Positions 40,468 through 50,232 are shown, counted from the stretch's first letter. The stretch: 64,000 nt of DNA from Candidatus Babeliales bacterium (GCA_020050795.1 JAGVKD010000021.1:1-64000); one strand, 5' to 3'. The notes: a model not told the origin generated them from the letters alone. Numbers and translations: made by a program.

Positions 40468-41379
40468 TTAGTAATGGACTATTGGCTGCCGTTTTTCACG
40501 AATGTGCACTTTGCGCTGTGCAACCAAATCTCTGCAGCGATCTGAGCAGGTTGAATTATAATCCTGTTCACATGGCTTGCATGAAATAAAGTGGCGGTTG
40601 CATTCAGCATTCAGGCAATTGTTATAGTCATCGCACGGCTTGCTGCACAAATAACATGAGCCTAAAACATCGTCATTCACCTTCAGTGCAATGCGATTAT
40701 CAAACACATAGTTTTTGCCACGGAAGAAGCCTTCGGGGAATTGCTCCACATAGCGGTGAATACCGCCTCGAATCTGGAACACTTTTTTAGCAACGCCTTT
40801 TTGCTGCAGGACAGCCGTTGCTCGTTCGCAGCGGATTCCGGCAGTGCAGACCATGAGGACTTGTTTGTCTTTAAATTGATCAAGATTTTTTTCTATATAT
40901 TCAGGAAATTCACGGAAGTTTTTGATGTCTGAGGTAACAGAATTAGTGAATTTTCCGATTGCCCATTCAAAATCGTTACGGGTATCGAGGACTACAAGGT
41001 CATCAGGATGGGTTTCTAGTAGTTGATGCACTTGGTCGGCTGTGAGGTGTTGGCCGCCATCTTTTGGAGATACGGCTACAGGATCAAGGCCGAGGTGTAC
41101 AATCTCGTCTTTGATTTTAATCTGCAGCTTGCTAAAACAGTCGGCGCCACCAGCGCTTTCTTTAAAATCGATATCGTTAAAAAGCGGGTGTTTTGCCATA
41201 ATTTCTTTGTACCGTTCGCAGCTCTCATCGGTGCCCCCAACAGTACCATTGATACCTTCGTGGCCAAGAATGATGCGACCAGTCAGGCCCAGATCAGTGC
41301 AGATTTGTTGCTGCCATTTCATAGCCCGTTTTGGAAATTCGATATGCACGTATTTATAAAAAATAAGAACTTTACCCAT
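40468..41379 (-). CDS. trhO: tRNA uridine(34) hydroxylase TrhO (rhodanese-domain)
   Basis: A 303-residue YceA/TrhO protein that hydroxylates U34 of tRNAs with oxygen. It has the N-terminal acylphosphatase-like domain (GLTGRIILGHEGINGTVGG), the central rhodanese domain (VLDTRNDFEWAIGKF) with active-site Cys178 in MVCTAGIRCE, and a C-terminal Cys cluster (CYLCSKPCDDYNNC and CKPCEQDYNSTCSDRC) that probably binds zinc. AAGGGG lies 7 nt upstream of the ATG. Together with mnmG and tgt it makes wobble-position modification well represented in this window. Confidence 0.95.
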   Translation of the reverse strand: MGKVLIFYKYVHIEFPKRAMKWQQQICTDLGLTGRIILGHEGINGTVGGTDESCERYKEIMAKHPLFNDIDFKESAGGADCFSKLQIKIKDEIVHLGLDPVAVSPKDGGQHLTADQVHQLLETHPDDLVVLDTRNDFEWAIGKFTNSVTSDIKNFREFPEYIEKNLDQFKDKQVLMVCTAGIRCERATAVLQQKGVAKKVFQIRGGIHRYVEQFPEGFFRGKNYVFDNRIALKVNDDVLGSCYLCSKPCDDYNNCLNAECNRHFISCKPCEQDYNSTCSDRCRDLVAQRKVHIREKRQPIVHY

Positions 41380-41812
41380 AGTGTACCCCTTGCATGGAAA
41401 ATCTACTGTACATAGACCTATATTAGCTTATCATTCCGGAAAAAGTTCGTCATCATAATTTCCCCGTCATTTCCAAAATGAAACGATTGGGTGCCCCATA
41501 AGTACCATATGAGCAGCAGGACCAGTAGAAGGTTTGTCGAGGGCTCATTTCTGTTTAAATCGTTTTTTTGCCAAATTCTTTACTTTTATGATTGAAGTTC
41601 AGAATACTGGAATTCGTATTATCAAAAAAAATAAAAAAATAAGCTCATATGAAATCAATTTTTTATCCAACGGGCTCAAGTTTTTTAAGTTTCTTTTTAT
41701 CCTCAACCCAAAAATTGGAACTTTCGGTGCTTGCATTAATTGGATACTGTGATAGAAATTTCTAAGTAGTAGTATATGTATAACCTTCCTGTATTTTTAA
41801 GAAGGAGATCCG
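41380..41812. other. Intergenic region between trhO and the aquaporin gene
   Basis: No gene I can support. At the left is the minus-strand promoter region of trhO, with TAATAT (41420-41425) and an overlapping TAAGCT (41424-41429) that has ATGACG 17 nt upstream. The middle (41560-41720) is very AT-rich. At the right a palindrome AGAAATTTCT (41756-41765) and AAGAAGGAG precede the aquaporin gene. Confidence 0.5.
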
Positions 41813-42424
41813 ATGAGGCAATATATAATGGAACTGTTGGGAGCGTTATTCCTAACACTTGCCATTACCCTAACAGGTAATGCTCTCGCGATCGGTGTAA
41901 TGTTTGCGGTTCTAGTTTATATCGGTGCACATGTTTCTGGTGCACATTACAATCCGGCAGTGAGCCTTGCGGTTTGGATGCGCAAAGGACTCAAAACGGA
42001 TGAACTTGTAAAATATATCGGAGTTCAAATCATTGGTGCGTTGCTTGCTGCAGTTGTCTACAACAAATTGACAGGCAACCATTTCCCTCTCGAAGAAACC
42101 CCAGGTGTTCACCTTGGTTGGGCAGTTATCATGGAAGCAGCATTAACGGCTCTTCTTTGCTTGACATTCCTAACGGTGACTATGGGTTCTCAGTTTAAAA
42201 ATGGCGAAATTTACGGCCTAGCAATTGGTCTTGCATTACTTGCAATCGCATCAATTGGTGGTCTATTTAACCCAGCTGTTGCACTCGGAGCTATGCTCTG
42301 CAGTCTAATCGCTGGCAATGGATTTGGTACAACGAATGCGATGCTCGTATTCTTGGTTGCTCCACTTGTAGGTGGCGCGCTTGCTGCAATGGCATACCAA
42401 TTCTTGAATGGCAAAAAAGCGTAA
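41813..42424 (+). CDS. Aquaporin/MIP-family channel with altered selectivity filter
   Basis: A 203-residue membrane protein with six hydrophobic helices and two half-helix motifs, HVSGAHYNPAV (NPA at 47-49) and GGLFNPAVALG (NPA at 153-155). These make it a member of the major intrinsic protein family. It is short, and the residue after the second NPA is Val156 where water and glycerol channels have the ar/R-filter Arg. Substrate is therefore uncertain. AAGGAG lies 6 nt upstream of the ATG. It is followed by its own terminator. Confidence 0.92.
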   Translation: MRQYIMELLGALFLTLAITLTGNALAIGVMFAVLVYIGAHVSGAHYNPAVSLAVWMRKGLKTDELVKYIGVQIIGALLAAVVYNKLTGNHFPLEETPGVHLGWAVIMEAALTALLCLTFLTVTMGSQFKNGEIYGLAIGLALLAIASIGGLFNPAVALGAMLCSLIAGNGFGTTNAMLVFLVAPLVGGALAAMAYQFLNGKKA

Positions 42425-42449
42425 AATGCTTTGATGCTTCAAATGAATC

Positions 42450-42487
42450 AAAAAGCGAGTGGCAAATTTGTCGCTCGCTTTTTTTTT
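42450..42487 (+). terminator. Terminator of the aquaporin gene
   Basis: Stem AAAAGCGAG / CTCGCTTTT with internal pairing in the loop and a long T-run. Confidence 0.9.
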
Positions 42488-42509
42488 AGTTCAAAAAAAG
42501 GAAAAACTA

Positions 42510-43166
42510 ATGTCACGATTTCAAATGATGTTCGAAGATCGCGCAGATGCAGGGCAACGCCTTGCGGAACAATTGAAAGAGTACAAAGAAAAGAATAATG
42601 TCATTGTGTTAGGCCTGCCGCGCGGGGGTGTGGTTGTCGCAGCTGAAGTTGCGCAGGATCTCCAAGCGCCACTTGATGTTGTGGTAGTGCGCAAAATAGG
42701 ATCCGCTGCAAATCCCGAAGTGGCTATTGGTGCTCTCATGCAAGATGGAACCGTTCTTTGGGATAAGGAACTTGCCAAAATATTGGACCTGCATAGTGAT
42801 GAAGTTGAACAGATTGTCGACCAAGAAAGAGAAGAGCTAGTACGGCGTCTCGCTCAATATCGCCATGGTCGCGGTCCATTAAAGTTGGGCAATAAGATTG
42901 TGATTCTTGTAGATGATGGGCTCGCAACGGGAATGACTATGCGTGCGGCAATAAAAACAGTTCAAGAACAAAAACCGCTCAAAATTATTGTTGCCGTTCC
43001 GGTTGCCTCCAATATCCAGGCAGCACAAATCAGGGGCATGATGGGTGTGGATGATTGTCTCTGTTTGATAGAAGATCCGACCTTCCGTTCAGTGGGACAA
43101 TACTACAATCATTTTGCGCAAGTGAATGATGAAGAGGTTGAAACGCTTCTGCACATAGTCAAATAG
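42510..43166 (+). CDS. Phosphoribosyltransferase-family protein
   Basis: A 218-residue type-I phosphoribosyltransferase fold protein: VIVLGLPRGGVVVAAEVA near residue 31-48, VVVRKIGSAANPEVAIGAL (61-76), and the PRPP-binding motif VILVDDGLATGMTMRAA at 131-147. This sequence type is found in COG1926-like proteins, whose base substrate is not established. AAGGA lies upstream of the ATG at 42510; the extra 17 codons upstream are rejected because they overlap the terminator. Separate from the ComF homolog at 46503. Confidence 0.88.
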   Translation: MSRFQMMFEDRADAGQRLAEQLKEYKEKNNVIVLGLPRGGVVVAAEVAQDLQAPLDVVVVRKIGSAANPEVAIGALMQDGTVLWDKELAKILDLHSDEVEQIVDQEREELVRRLAQYRHGRGPLKLGNKIVILVDDGLATGMTMRAAIKTVQEQKPLKIIVAVPVASNIQAAQIRGMMGVDDCLCLIEDPTFRSVGQYYNHFAQVNDEEVETLLHIVK

Positions 43167-43265
43167 ATTCTCACCAAAATTGAAGCTCCTTTAATTTTAT
43201 CGTATGATGAAATCCTAATGTTGTACTAGTTGCACCATGCATATCCCACTACTTTGGAATGCCTT

Positions 43266-45593
43266 ATGAAACTGTCTATTGCCTGGATTTTCGATCATAT
43301 AGATTCTAATTGGAAAAAACTTGATATTCCTGACGTGGTTACGCAATTGAATCGTACCACCGCAGAAATTGAGAGTTTTGAAAAAATTTCTTTTGATGCA
43401 GATCGATTTGCTCTGGCAGAAGTTATTGCAGTAGGCAGTGACGTGGCCGTTCATTGTGTAGAGTGGAAGCAAGATGCCGCATTGCCGTTGCGTGATGATG
43501 CGCGTGTTGGTGCACTCTTCATTATTTCCCGTACTGGCAAAACATTTGCATGGACCAAACTTTCAGAATGGCATTGCAGTAAAGATGGTCTTCTTCCTGC
43601 CATGTGGGTGGAAGAAAAAAAACGTGCGGGTGGCTGGAAAAAAGAAATTGCTCTCGAAGATTACACATTTGATATTGATAACAAATCAATTACACACCGT
43701 CCTGATTTATGGGGACATCGTGGTTTTGCGCGAGAGATCGCCGCAATGCTCGGGTTGCCACTCAAACCATTAGAAACATTTCTTTCTGATATTCCCGTTG
43801 TGCAGCATGCCTGGTCTGCAAAAGCATCCAAGGACGAACCAATTTCAATCAAGATCGATGATCAGGAAGGGTGCCGTCGTTTCGCCGGTGCTTATCTGAA
43901 AGATGTTGTGCCAACGCCGTCGCATGCCTGGATGGCATATCGTTTGGCGATAACAGAAACCCGTCCGATCGATGGGATTGTTGATGCAACCAATTATGTG
44001 ATGCTTGATTTTGGGCATCCAATGCATGCCTTCGATGCGGACACTATCGCAGGGAATGAAATTATCGTGCGCAAAGCACGCAAAAAAGAAGCGCTTGTCT
44101 TGCTCGATGGTCAGAAGATTGAACTGCGTCCCGATGATATTGTGATTGCCGATAAAGATGGCGCACTCTCTCTTGCGGGAATCATGGGTGGCAAAACAAG
44201 TGGCGTGACCTCAAATACGCGAGATTTATTTTTAGAAGCCGCGTGGTTTGATGCAACTATCATTCGCCATTCAGCTGCACATCACAAAGTGCGTACTGAA
44301 GCTTCCGCTCGTTTTGAAAAAACATTAGATCCAAACGGTAACATTATTGCGTTGCAACGCTTTGTGCGTGTGCTCCAAGATGTGCACATAGATTTCCACC
44401 AATGCAGTGCTATTCAGTCCGTTGGTCCACAAGCGGAATCAATTGACATTACGCTCACACAAAGTTTTATTGAAAGCCGACTTGGCTGCCAAGTGACGAC
44501 CAAGAAAATAGAAAGTATTTGTCATGCATTGGCGTTTGAGCTGACGCACAAAAAACAAGATCACGATGTTATCTATACCGTGACCGTTCCTTCATCGCGA
44601 TCTACCAAAGATATCAGAATAAAAGAAGATATCGTGGAGGAAATTGCGCGTTTTGTTGGCTACGATAATATCAAACCCCATTTGCCCAAGTTGGCACTCA
44701 CGCCATCTGATCTTTCGCATGTTGAACTTGAACGATTGCTTCGTGAAGTGTGCGCCTATGCGATGGGCATGCAAGAAATTTGTGGCTACGCTTTTTTTGA
44801 TGAATCATTCTTGCACAAGCTGCACTGGCAACCAGAAAATACGATTTCAGTACAAAGTCCCGTATCGGACAATTGGCGCCGTTTGGTGACCACGCTCATG
44901 CCAAATATGTTTAAGGCGGTTGAAGAAAATTCCGCTGAATATGATCAATTACGCTTCTTTGAATGGGCGCGTGTGTGGCATAAAAAACCATCCATTCTCG
45001 AGCAAAGAAAGTTAACCGGTATTTTCTTTGATAAAAAAAATCCTGTCGATTTTTATGATGCAAAATTATTATTGAGCAACCTCTTTGAATCGCTGCGTTG
45101 CACAGTCAGTTGGCAGCAAGTTGCCGATCCTGAGCAACCATGGTTTGCGCCATATCGCACTGCACACATTACGCACAACGGACAAGTAATTGGAACGGCG
45201 GGAATTGTTGAACCATTTTTCTTGAAAGACATTACTGATGGTCATGCATTTGCATTTGAGCTTGATGGTGATTTTCTTCTTTCATACCAACACAAAGCAA
45301 TACATTTTGTAGCGATGCCAAAATATCCTGATGTCCATCGCGATATCAGTATGATGGTGCCGCTCAAAGTGACAGTTGCGCAACTGCAAGAAAGTATTGC
45401 CGATGCGGATGATCACATCAAGCAGGTTGTGCTGCAAGATTTCTTCACCAAAGAAGAATGGAAAGATAGAAAAGCGCTGACTTTCCGTTTGGTACTTCGT
45501 GATACAGAAAAAACGATGACCAAAGAAGAAGTAGATGCTGTGTGTGCTAAAGTTGCGCACGTGCTCAACCGCGCAGGGGCGGAAATTCGATGA
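43266..45593 (+). CDS. pheT: Phenylalanyl-tRNA synthetase beta subunit PheT
   Basis: A 775-residue beta subunit. The B3/B4 editing region ([37 protein letters not shown]), B5 ([25 protein letters not shown]), the synthetase-like core and the C-terminal anticodon-binding FDX-ACB domain ([21 protein letters not shown] to the end) are clear. The N-terminal EMAPII-like tRNA-binding domain is present in position but very divergent: the usual HPNADKL and CGAPN motifs are absent. The ATG at 43266 fits the family start (MKLSIAWI). pheS is not in the window. lspA overlaps the end by 4 nt. Confidence 0.96.
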   Translation: MKLSIAWIFDHIDSNWKKLDIPDVVTQLNRTTAEIESFEKISFDADRFALAEVIAVGSDVAVHCVEWKQDAALPLRDDARVGALFIISRTGKTFAWTKLSEWHCSKDGLLPAMWVEEKKRAGGWKKEIALEDYTFDIDNKSITHRPDLWGHRGFAREIAAMLGLPLKPLETFLSDIPVVQHAWSAKASKDEPISIKIDDQEGCRRFAGAYLKDVVPTPSHAWMAYRLAITETRPIDGIVDATNYVMLDFGHPMHAFDADTIAGNEIIVRKARKKEALVLLDGQKIELRPDDIVIADKDGALSLAGIMGGKTSGVTSNTRDLFLEAAWFDATIIRHSAAHHKVRTEASARFEKTLDPNGNIIALQRFVRVLQDVHIDFHQCSAIQSVGPQAESIDITLTQSFIESRLGCQVTTKKIESICHALAFELTHKKQDHDVIYTVTVPSSRSTKDIRIKEDIVEEIARFVGYDNIKPHLPKLALTPSDLSHVELERLLREVCAYAMGMQEICGYAFFDESFLHKLHWQPENTISVQSPVSDNWRRLVTTLMPNMFKAVEENSAEYDQLRFFEWARVWHKKPSILEQRKLTGIFFDKKNPVDFYDAKLLLSNLFESLRCTVSWQQVADPEQPWFAPYRTAHITHNGQVIGTAGIVEPFFLKDITDGHAFAFELDGDFLLSYQHKAIHFVAMPKYPDVHRDISMMVPLKVTVAQLQESIADADDHIKQVVLQDFFTKEEWKDRKALTFRLVLRDTEKTMTKEEVDAVCAKVAHVLNRAGAEIR

Positions 45594-46051
45594 GGCGATT
45601 TCTAAAATATATGCTGCTTGGCAGTGGCATTGTGTTGGTTGATGGCATCACCAAAATGTGGGCGCTTGAACAGTGTCAGCCATATTGGTTCGTGAATCAA
45701 TTTCTTTCTATCACTCCAACGCTCAATCGCGGCGTATCATGGGGATTGTTTTATTGTGAGCAGCAATTGCCATTCACACTCATGTCGCTTTTTATTGTGG
45801 CAATCACCATCGCATTGTGTGCGCATGCAATGATGCGTGCACGAGAAGGGTACGCAGTGTGGGGGCAGGTGTGTGCAATTTCTGGATCAATATCGAATAT
45901 CTATGATCGATTTTCATATGGTGGTGTGATCGATTTTATTCTCATCTCCTATAAAAATTGGGAATTCCCTGTTTTCAATATTGCTGATGTGGCAATTGTT
46001 GGCGGCGTTGCTTTGATGCTCTGGCAATTGTGGTTCCTTGACGAAAAATAA
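45590..46051 (+). CDS. lspA: Lipoprotein signal peptidase LspA
   Basis: A 153-residue membrane aspartyl protease that removes signal peptides from prolipoproteins after Lgt action. Four helices are visible. The family motifs are there: [39 protein letters not shown] and VFNIADVAI; the two catalytic Asp are Asp115 and Asp133. It overlaps pheT by 4 nt (ATGA) and pgpA follows 2 nt after its stop, so it belongs to the pheT-lspA-pgpA-comF operon. Confidence 0.97.
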   Translation: MRRFLKYMLLGSGIVLVDGITKMWALEQCQPYWFVNQFLSITPTLNRGVSWGLFYCEQQLPFTLMSLFIVAITIALCAHAMMRAREGYAVWGQVCAISGSISNIYDRFSYGGVIDFILISYKNWEFPVFNIADVAIVGGVALMLWQLWFLDEK

Positions 46052-46053
46052 CT

Positions 46054-46509
46054 ATGAAAAATAAATTCTTTCTTCATGTCGCCACACTCGGTCCGATCGG
46101 ATATCTGCCGGCACCAGGAACATGTGGCACGCTCGCAACAATTCCATTTGTTTTTTTGCTGCAGCATTTTCTTGGCACGGGCATAGCGTATGCAGCTTTT
46201 ACTATACTATTTACGATCATTTCCCTTGTGATTGTCAGCAGAGCTTTGGCTTTGTTAAATCATGGTAATGATCCGCAGCAGATCATACTGGATGAAGTGG
46301 TGGGTTGCTTGATTGTTTTTGCGTGGATTCCACTTTCACTCAATACATTTTCTTTGGGCATTATCCTGTTTCGCGCCTTAGATATTTTCAAACCGGGACC
46401 AATTGCCTGGATGGAACAATTACCTGGTGCATGGGGCAATGTGACAGATGATATTTTGGCAGGGTTGGTGAGCAATATCATTGTCTATGTTCTGATTTCA
46501 GCATGTTAA
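46054..46509 (+). CDS. pgpA: Phosphatidylglycerophosphatase A PgpA
   Basis: A 151-residue membrane enzyme that dephosphorylates phosphatidylglycerophosphate to phosphatidylglycerol. It has the PgpA signature GPIGYLPAPGTCGTLATIP, the conserved ILDEVVGCLIVF, and DIFKPGPIAWMEQLPGAWGNVTDDILAG. No Shine-Dalgarno is evident and the lspA stop is 2 nt away, so translation is probably coupled. Phosphatidylglycerol is the Lgt donor, so its neighbours lspA and distant lgt act in a connected pathway. Confidence 0.95.
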   Translation: MKNKFFLHVATLGPIGYLPAPGTCGTLATIPFVFLLQHFLGTGIAYAAFTILFTIISLVIVSRALALLNHGNDPQQIILDEVVGCLIVFAWIPLSLNTFSLGIILFRALDIFKPGPIAWMEQLPGAWGNVTDDILAGLVSNIIVYVLISAC

Positions 46510-47156
46510 AAGAAACCTATAATTTTATTATTAAAAAAATCATAGCACCGCCATTTTGTCGGGCATGCCAGATCTTTTTATCGCATGATGATGTACTGTG
46601 CGCAGAATGTCATGCAGGTATTGCCCCACTGATCTCAACCGAAGTTTTTATAACGCCAAAATATTCCTGCAAAGTGTTTGCTGTTGGCAAATATGAAGAT
46701 CCACTCAAACCGCTCATTTTGGCAAAAAGTTGGTCTGATCGATCGGCGAGCCATCAGCTCGGGCAGCTTGTGTGGGAAAAAACATATATTCGGCATCAAG
46801 AATTTGATTTCATTGTTCCAGTGCCATTGCACTGGACGCGATTTTCCTATCGTGGATTCAATCAAGCACAAGAACTTGCGCAGGTACTTGCGCACAAAAG
46901 CGGCAAGCCGGTGTTGAATGCACTCACGCGTACACGCCGTACGCCATTTCAATCGGCGGTATCGGCAGCGCAACGGGAAGCGAATGTGAATCGTGTGTTT
47001 GCGCTCAATGAATTGAATAAAGAACAACTGAAAGACAAACACATTTTGCTTGTTGATGATCTGATGACCACTGGCGCCACGCTCAAAAGTGCAGCACGCG
47101 AATTAATTCGGTGCAAGCCAGCATCGATCAAAGCAGTAGTGGTTTGCAGGACATAA
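46503..47156 (+). CDS. comF: ComF-family phosphoribosyltransferase-like protein
   Basis: A 217-residue ComF/GntX protein. The N-terminal zinc site is complete (Cys19, Cys22, Cys33, Cys36 in FCRACQIF and LCAECH). The PRTase part has FDFIVPVPLHWTRFSYRGFNQAQELA and the PRPP motif HILLVDDLMTTGATL. ComF is linked to DNA uptake in competent bacteria; in others its role is unclear. The ATG overlaps the pgpA stop by 7 nt. A strong terminator follows, ending the four-gene operon. Confidence 0.94.
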   Translation: MLKETYNFIIKKIIAPPFCRACQIFLSHDDVLCAECHAGIAPLISTEVFITPKYSCKVFAVGKYEDPLKPLILAKSWSDRSASHQLGQLVWEKTYIRHQEFDFIVPVPLHWTRFSYRGFNQAQELAQVLAHKSGKPVLNALTRTRRTPFQSAVSAAQREANVNRVFALNELNKEQLKDKHILLVDDLMTTGATLKSAARELIRCKPASIKAVVVCRT

Positions 47157-47159
47157 AAA

Positions 47160-47188
47160 AAGGGGAGCCAATTGGTTCCCCTTAATTA
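47160..47188. terminator. Terminator of the pheT operon
   Basis: Near-perfect palindrome AAGGGGA-CCAATTGG-TCCCCTT followed by AATTATT, between convergent genes. Confidence 0.9.
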
Positions 47189-47205
47189 TTCGAAAAGTCT
47201 TGCGA

Positions 47206-48054
47206 CTATTTTTTTGCCGCTTGAGCTTTTTTAACTTTTCTATAGCCCTGTAATTTTTCTACAAATTGTGCGTCGTTATCATACTCAGTATCAGAATACA
47301 CGATTTCTGATTCTGCAGGTTTTTGTGCAAAGAGATCTGCACGAATTGCTTTACGTTCCTGCATACGTGCTTGGATCATATCATATGCATCTGCCAATAA
47401 TTGAAGATCTGCCGCGTCTTCGTTGCGCAACAAAGTATCAACACGTTTAACAGAGCGAACATCTTTTAACTTAAAGTTAACTGTTTGTTTGGAACCTCGC
47501 ACAAGACTGCCGAGTTGTTGAACTGGTCCTTCATGAATTGCTTTTTGAACTTCATGTTGACTTGGAATTGTGCCATCACGTTTTGCTTGTAAGCTCGCTA
47601 TAGCCTCAGTTTGTTCTTTCATGATTGCGCGATTACGATCACTCGTGAGCTGATCGATCATAGCTGCTGGAATCGTCATCTTGTGCTCACAATGAGTTGC
47701 GCATCGCTCATCGCATCGGAAATAGCTTTGTACATATGAAGTTCTATTATAACCCGTAAGTGCTAATCCAATGCTTCCCAAGGCTCCACGTCGATACGCA
47801 GCTTCTACTTTTTCTGTATTATCTTTTGCTTCTTCAGCAGCTGTTTGATCTGCGGGGGCTGCAGCAGTCAATTGTTGAACAGTCGTTTCGACCACAGCTT
47901 CTGGCAAATTAGTAAGAGGAGTATTACCTTTGGCAGTGCCGGGAGCTTTTACTGGAGCATCTTTTACCAGCTGTGATACCACGTCTTCTGTTTCCATCGC
48001 AAATAATGCAGCAGGCGCAAGCAGAAGCGTAATGCTTAGCAAATGTTTTTTCAT
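47206..48054 (-). CDS. Exported protein with Cys-rich motif
   Basis: A 282-residue protein with signal peptide (residues 1-18) and mature start METEDV. An Ala/Thr/Pro-rich region (to about residue 80) leads to a compact motif CDERCATHC (three Cys at 3-residue spacing, preceded by SYFR) that could bind metal or form disulfides, then a helical Arg/Lys/Glu-rich domain and a Tyr/Asp segment (SDTEYDNDAQF). GGGGAG is 7 nt upstream. It is monocistronic. Function unknown. Confidence 0.72.
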   Translation of the reverse strand: MKKHLLSITLLLAPAALFAMETEDVVSQLVKDAPVKAPGTAKGNTPLTNLPEAVVETTVQQLTAAAPADQTAAEEAKDNTEKVEAAYRRGALGSIGLALTGYNRTSYVQSYFRCDERCATHCEHKMTIPAAMIDQLTSDRNRAIMKEQTEAIASLQAKRDGTIPSQHEVQKAIHEGPVQQLGSLVRGSKQTVNFKLKDVRSVKRVDTLLRNEDAADLQLLADAYDMIQARMQERKAIRADLFAQKPAESEIVYSDTEYDNDAQFVEKLQGYRKVKKAQAAKK

Positions 48055-48214
48055 GAAAATCTCCCCATAAAATCAGTATGGAATGTGAAAAATACTGTAA
48101 CTACTTTTATTTTTTGGTTTGTTTCTAAACAAACTGGTCTAAGTGATATCATGTTGGCAAATCGATTGCAAGTACTTACCCCCTTTTTTGAAAAATATGT
48201 CTAAGCTACGAAGA

Positions 48215-48249
48215 AGCGCCTTTCTCTTAAATAAAAGGCGCTTTAATTT
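48215..48249 (-). terminator. Terminator of the gene at 48265
   Basis: Ten-base perfect stem AAGCGCCTTT / AAAGGCGCTT. Confidence 0.88.
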
Positions 48250-48264
48250 TTATGATTTTAGTTT

Positions 48265-49212
48265 CTATTCGTTGTTATTGTTGCCATCATCAGTTGCTTC
48301 TTCTTCCTCTTGCTCAAGTGGTGGCAATGTTTGTGATCGTGGGAGTCTGGTTGCACTGCGCTGAGCTATTCCGGCGGTTGTGTGCGCTGCTTCTGCTATG
48401 AGATCCAACACTTTAAGAGTTGCTGCAGAGCAAACATCTTGCGCTCTTTCAGTCGCTTCAACAATTCTGCTGAGCTCTTCTAGCTTGACACCATCCTTGA
48501 TTTTCCCTGTCCGAATAATATCAGAGATAGTAGTGCGTTCTAGATCGGTTGCATACGCTCTTCTATCAAATAATGCCTTTAATGCATCTCCATACTGTTG
48601 ATCTTCTAAAAGTGGCCGCAAATCTTCAATGCAAGTAGCGCTTTCAATTCTTCCCAGCACATAAAGATAAAAGGCGTGATTTTTGGGATCAAGAACATAG
48701 TCAGATGGGTTCACTCGTTTTCTGACAGCCCGTGTTGTTTTTGTGCAAGCTGTTCCGATTGATTCGGCGAAACTGTCAAAAAAACTTTTTGGTATGGCAA
48801 CCTGGACCTGCACTGTTTCTTCAACGGGCTTTGGAGGTATTACTTTTGCCTCAGCAGGTTTTGGAGCGACTGTTTTTTTGGCTACAGTTTTTGCTTTTGC
48901 CGGAGCAGTCTTTTTTACCACTGGGGCAGGCGCAGGCGCGGGAGCAGCTGCAGGAGGGGTTGGTAGTACCTTTGGAGCGGCAATAACTTTCGCGGCAATA
49001 GGGGCTTTTGGTTGAACAACCGCCACAGGCTTAAGAGCAGGGGGTGCAGGAATAGGCGCTTCGTCCTCAAACTCCTCATCATCCGATAGAGCAATTACTC
49101 CAATGGGCGCTTGCCGAGTTTCATTGAAATCATCATCTTCCATGCCGAATGCCATTGGAGCTTGTGCCACTGCCAGGAGACAAAATAGTGGAATATAGAG
49201 TTTTGTGTGCAT
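48265..49212 (-). CDS. Exported protein with Pro/Ala-rich spacer
   Basis: A 315-residue protein with signal peptide ending AFG and mature start MEDDD. An acidic segment is followed by a long Pro/Ala/Lys/Val-rich region (residues about 50-130, with TPPAAAPAPAPAP and KTAPAKAKTVAKK), which is typical of periplasm-spanning or cell-wall spacers. The C-terminal half is a compact helical domain (VLDPKNHAFYLYVLGRIES, DALKALFDRRAYATDLE) with an acidic Asn-rich end. AAGGA is upstream. The plan resembles TonB-like or surface spacers but no motif of those families is found. Confidence 0.72.
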   Translation of the reverse strand: MHTKLYIPLFCLLAVAQAPMAFGMEDDDFNETRQAPIGVIALSDDEEFEDEAPIPAPPALKPVAVVQPKAPIAAKVIAAPKVLPTPPAAAPAPAPAPVVKKTAPAKAKTVAKKTVAPKPAEAKVIPPKPVEETVQVQVAIPKSFFDSFAESIGTACTKTTRAVRKRVNPSDYVLDPKNHAFYLYVLGRIESATCIEDLRPLLEDQQYGDALKALFDRRAYATDLERTTISDIIRTGKIKDGVKLEELSRIVEATERAQDVCSAATLKVLDLIAEAAHTTAGIAQRSATRLPRSQTLPPLEQEEEEATDDGNNNNE

Positions 49213-49347
49213 CTAAGAGTTCCTTTTTTTTCAGAATAAACTTAAACAATAATAAATGCTGTTCAAGGAAAAATAAAAAATCGCCCTCAAGTCTAGTAAA
49301 AGAAGCAAAAAGGGCAAGAAGCTCCTTTTCATGCGATATAAAATAAA

Positions 49348-49374
49348 GCGGAGCGCAATTGAACTGCGCTCCGC
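49348..49374 (-). terminator. Terminator of the gene at 49411
   Basis: Ten-base perfect stem GCGGAGCGCA / TGCGCTCCGC with 7-nt loop. Confidence 0.85.
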
Positions 49375-49410
49375 CTGAAATTGTGCTGTAGTATCTGCCA
49401 TAGTTGTTTA

Positions 49411-50232
49411 TTATTTATCAGTTTTTTTGCTTTCTGCAGCATCTAATGTTTTCTTGCGCAACTTTAATAGATCAAGTTGTGTTTTTGTCAGATGTTGTCC
49501 GCGTGCCGATAGGAAGGCATCAAAGATAGATGGCTCAAATTTTGCAGCATCTCGTGCAGCCTCGACGCAATAATTATTTGCACAAAATGATGCAGCAAAA
49601 AGAGCATCCACTTCGTTTAAAGAAGTTTCTTTATCTCCAGCAAGAGCGGCTTCCAACTTCCTGCAATGGAGTGTGTATTCTGTAAATGGATCAGCTTGCC
49701 ACCGCGCAAGCGCCGTTTTTGCTGCTTGGCCTGCTAATTGTAAGATAGCTTTGCCTTCAGGGGTGTCTGCTTTTTCTAATACTCGCTCAGCAATATTAAC
49801 TGCTTGCGCGGCGAAAATTTGAGCGCGTAGAATGGCGTCCACTCCGGGTATAGTTTCCACTGCTTTTGCCATGTCCGCTGCTTCATCGGATTCTCCAGCG
49901 GTTAGCGCCAACGGATTTGAAGCTTTTCTTTTCGGTTGAGATGAGGGTGCGTATTGTTTTGATTGAGAGATGGCAGGATCTGCCTCGAGAGCTGCTTGCC
50001 GAGCCGCTTTTTCTGCCTGATCAAGATCCATTTCCACTTCCATGTGAGTTCTTGCACCGACGATCAAACCGTGACGGGCATTTGCCTCAAGGGCCGCCCG
50101 CCTAGTCGCTTCCATCTCGACTTCAAAAAGAGAAACGAATGGGCGATGATCTGTGACATCGCCCGGTTGCATGCCCAAGGCAGAGGATGCGATTCCGCTT
50201 GCGGTGATGAGGAGGAAAATATTTTTTTTCAC
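49411..50232 (-). CDS. Exported helical protein, paired signal family (member 1)
   Basis: A 273-residue protein starting with GTG at 50232 (AAGGAAG upstream). The signal peptide (FLLITASGIASSALG) and mature start MQPGD closely match the upstream gene (LLLIAASSITSSAMG, MNLGA). The mature part is helical, Ala-rich and charged, with a central Pro/Lys segment (SSQPKRKASNPLAL) and two Cys close together (ASFCANNYCVEAA). Two AALEA(N/D) stretches hint at an internal repeat. Function unknown. Confidence 0.72.
   Translation of the reverse strand: MKKNIFLLITASGIASSALGMQPGDVTDHRPFVSLFEVEMEATRRAALEANARHGLIVGARTHMEVEMDLDQAEKAARQAALEADPAISQSKQYAPSSQPKRKASNPLALTAGESDEAADMAKAVETIPGVDAILRAQIFAAQAVNIAERVLEKADTPEGKAILQLAGQAAKTALARWQADPFTEYTLHCRKLEAALAGDKETSLNEVDALFAASFCANNYCVEAARDAAKFEPSIFDAFLSARGQHLTKTQLDLLKLRKKTLDAAESKKTDK

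Noticed and set aside
41534-41752. 72-codon open frame between trhO and the aquaporin gene
   Set aside because: It has no Shine-Dalgarno, starts with a non-ATG codon, lies in very AT-rich DNA and has low-complexity Phe/Lys/Ile composition.
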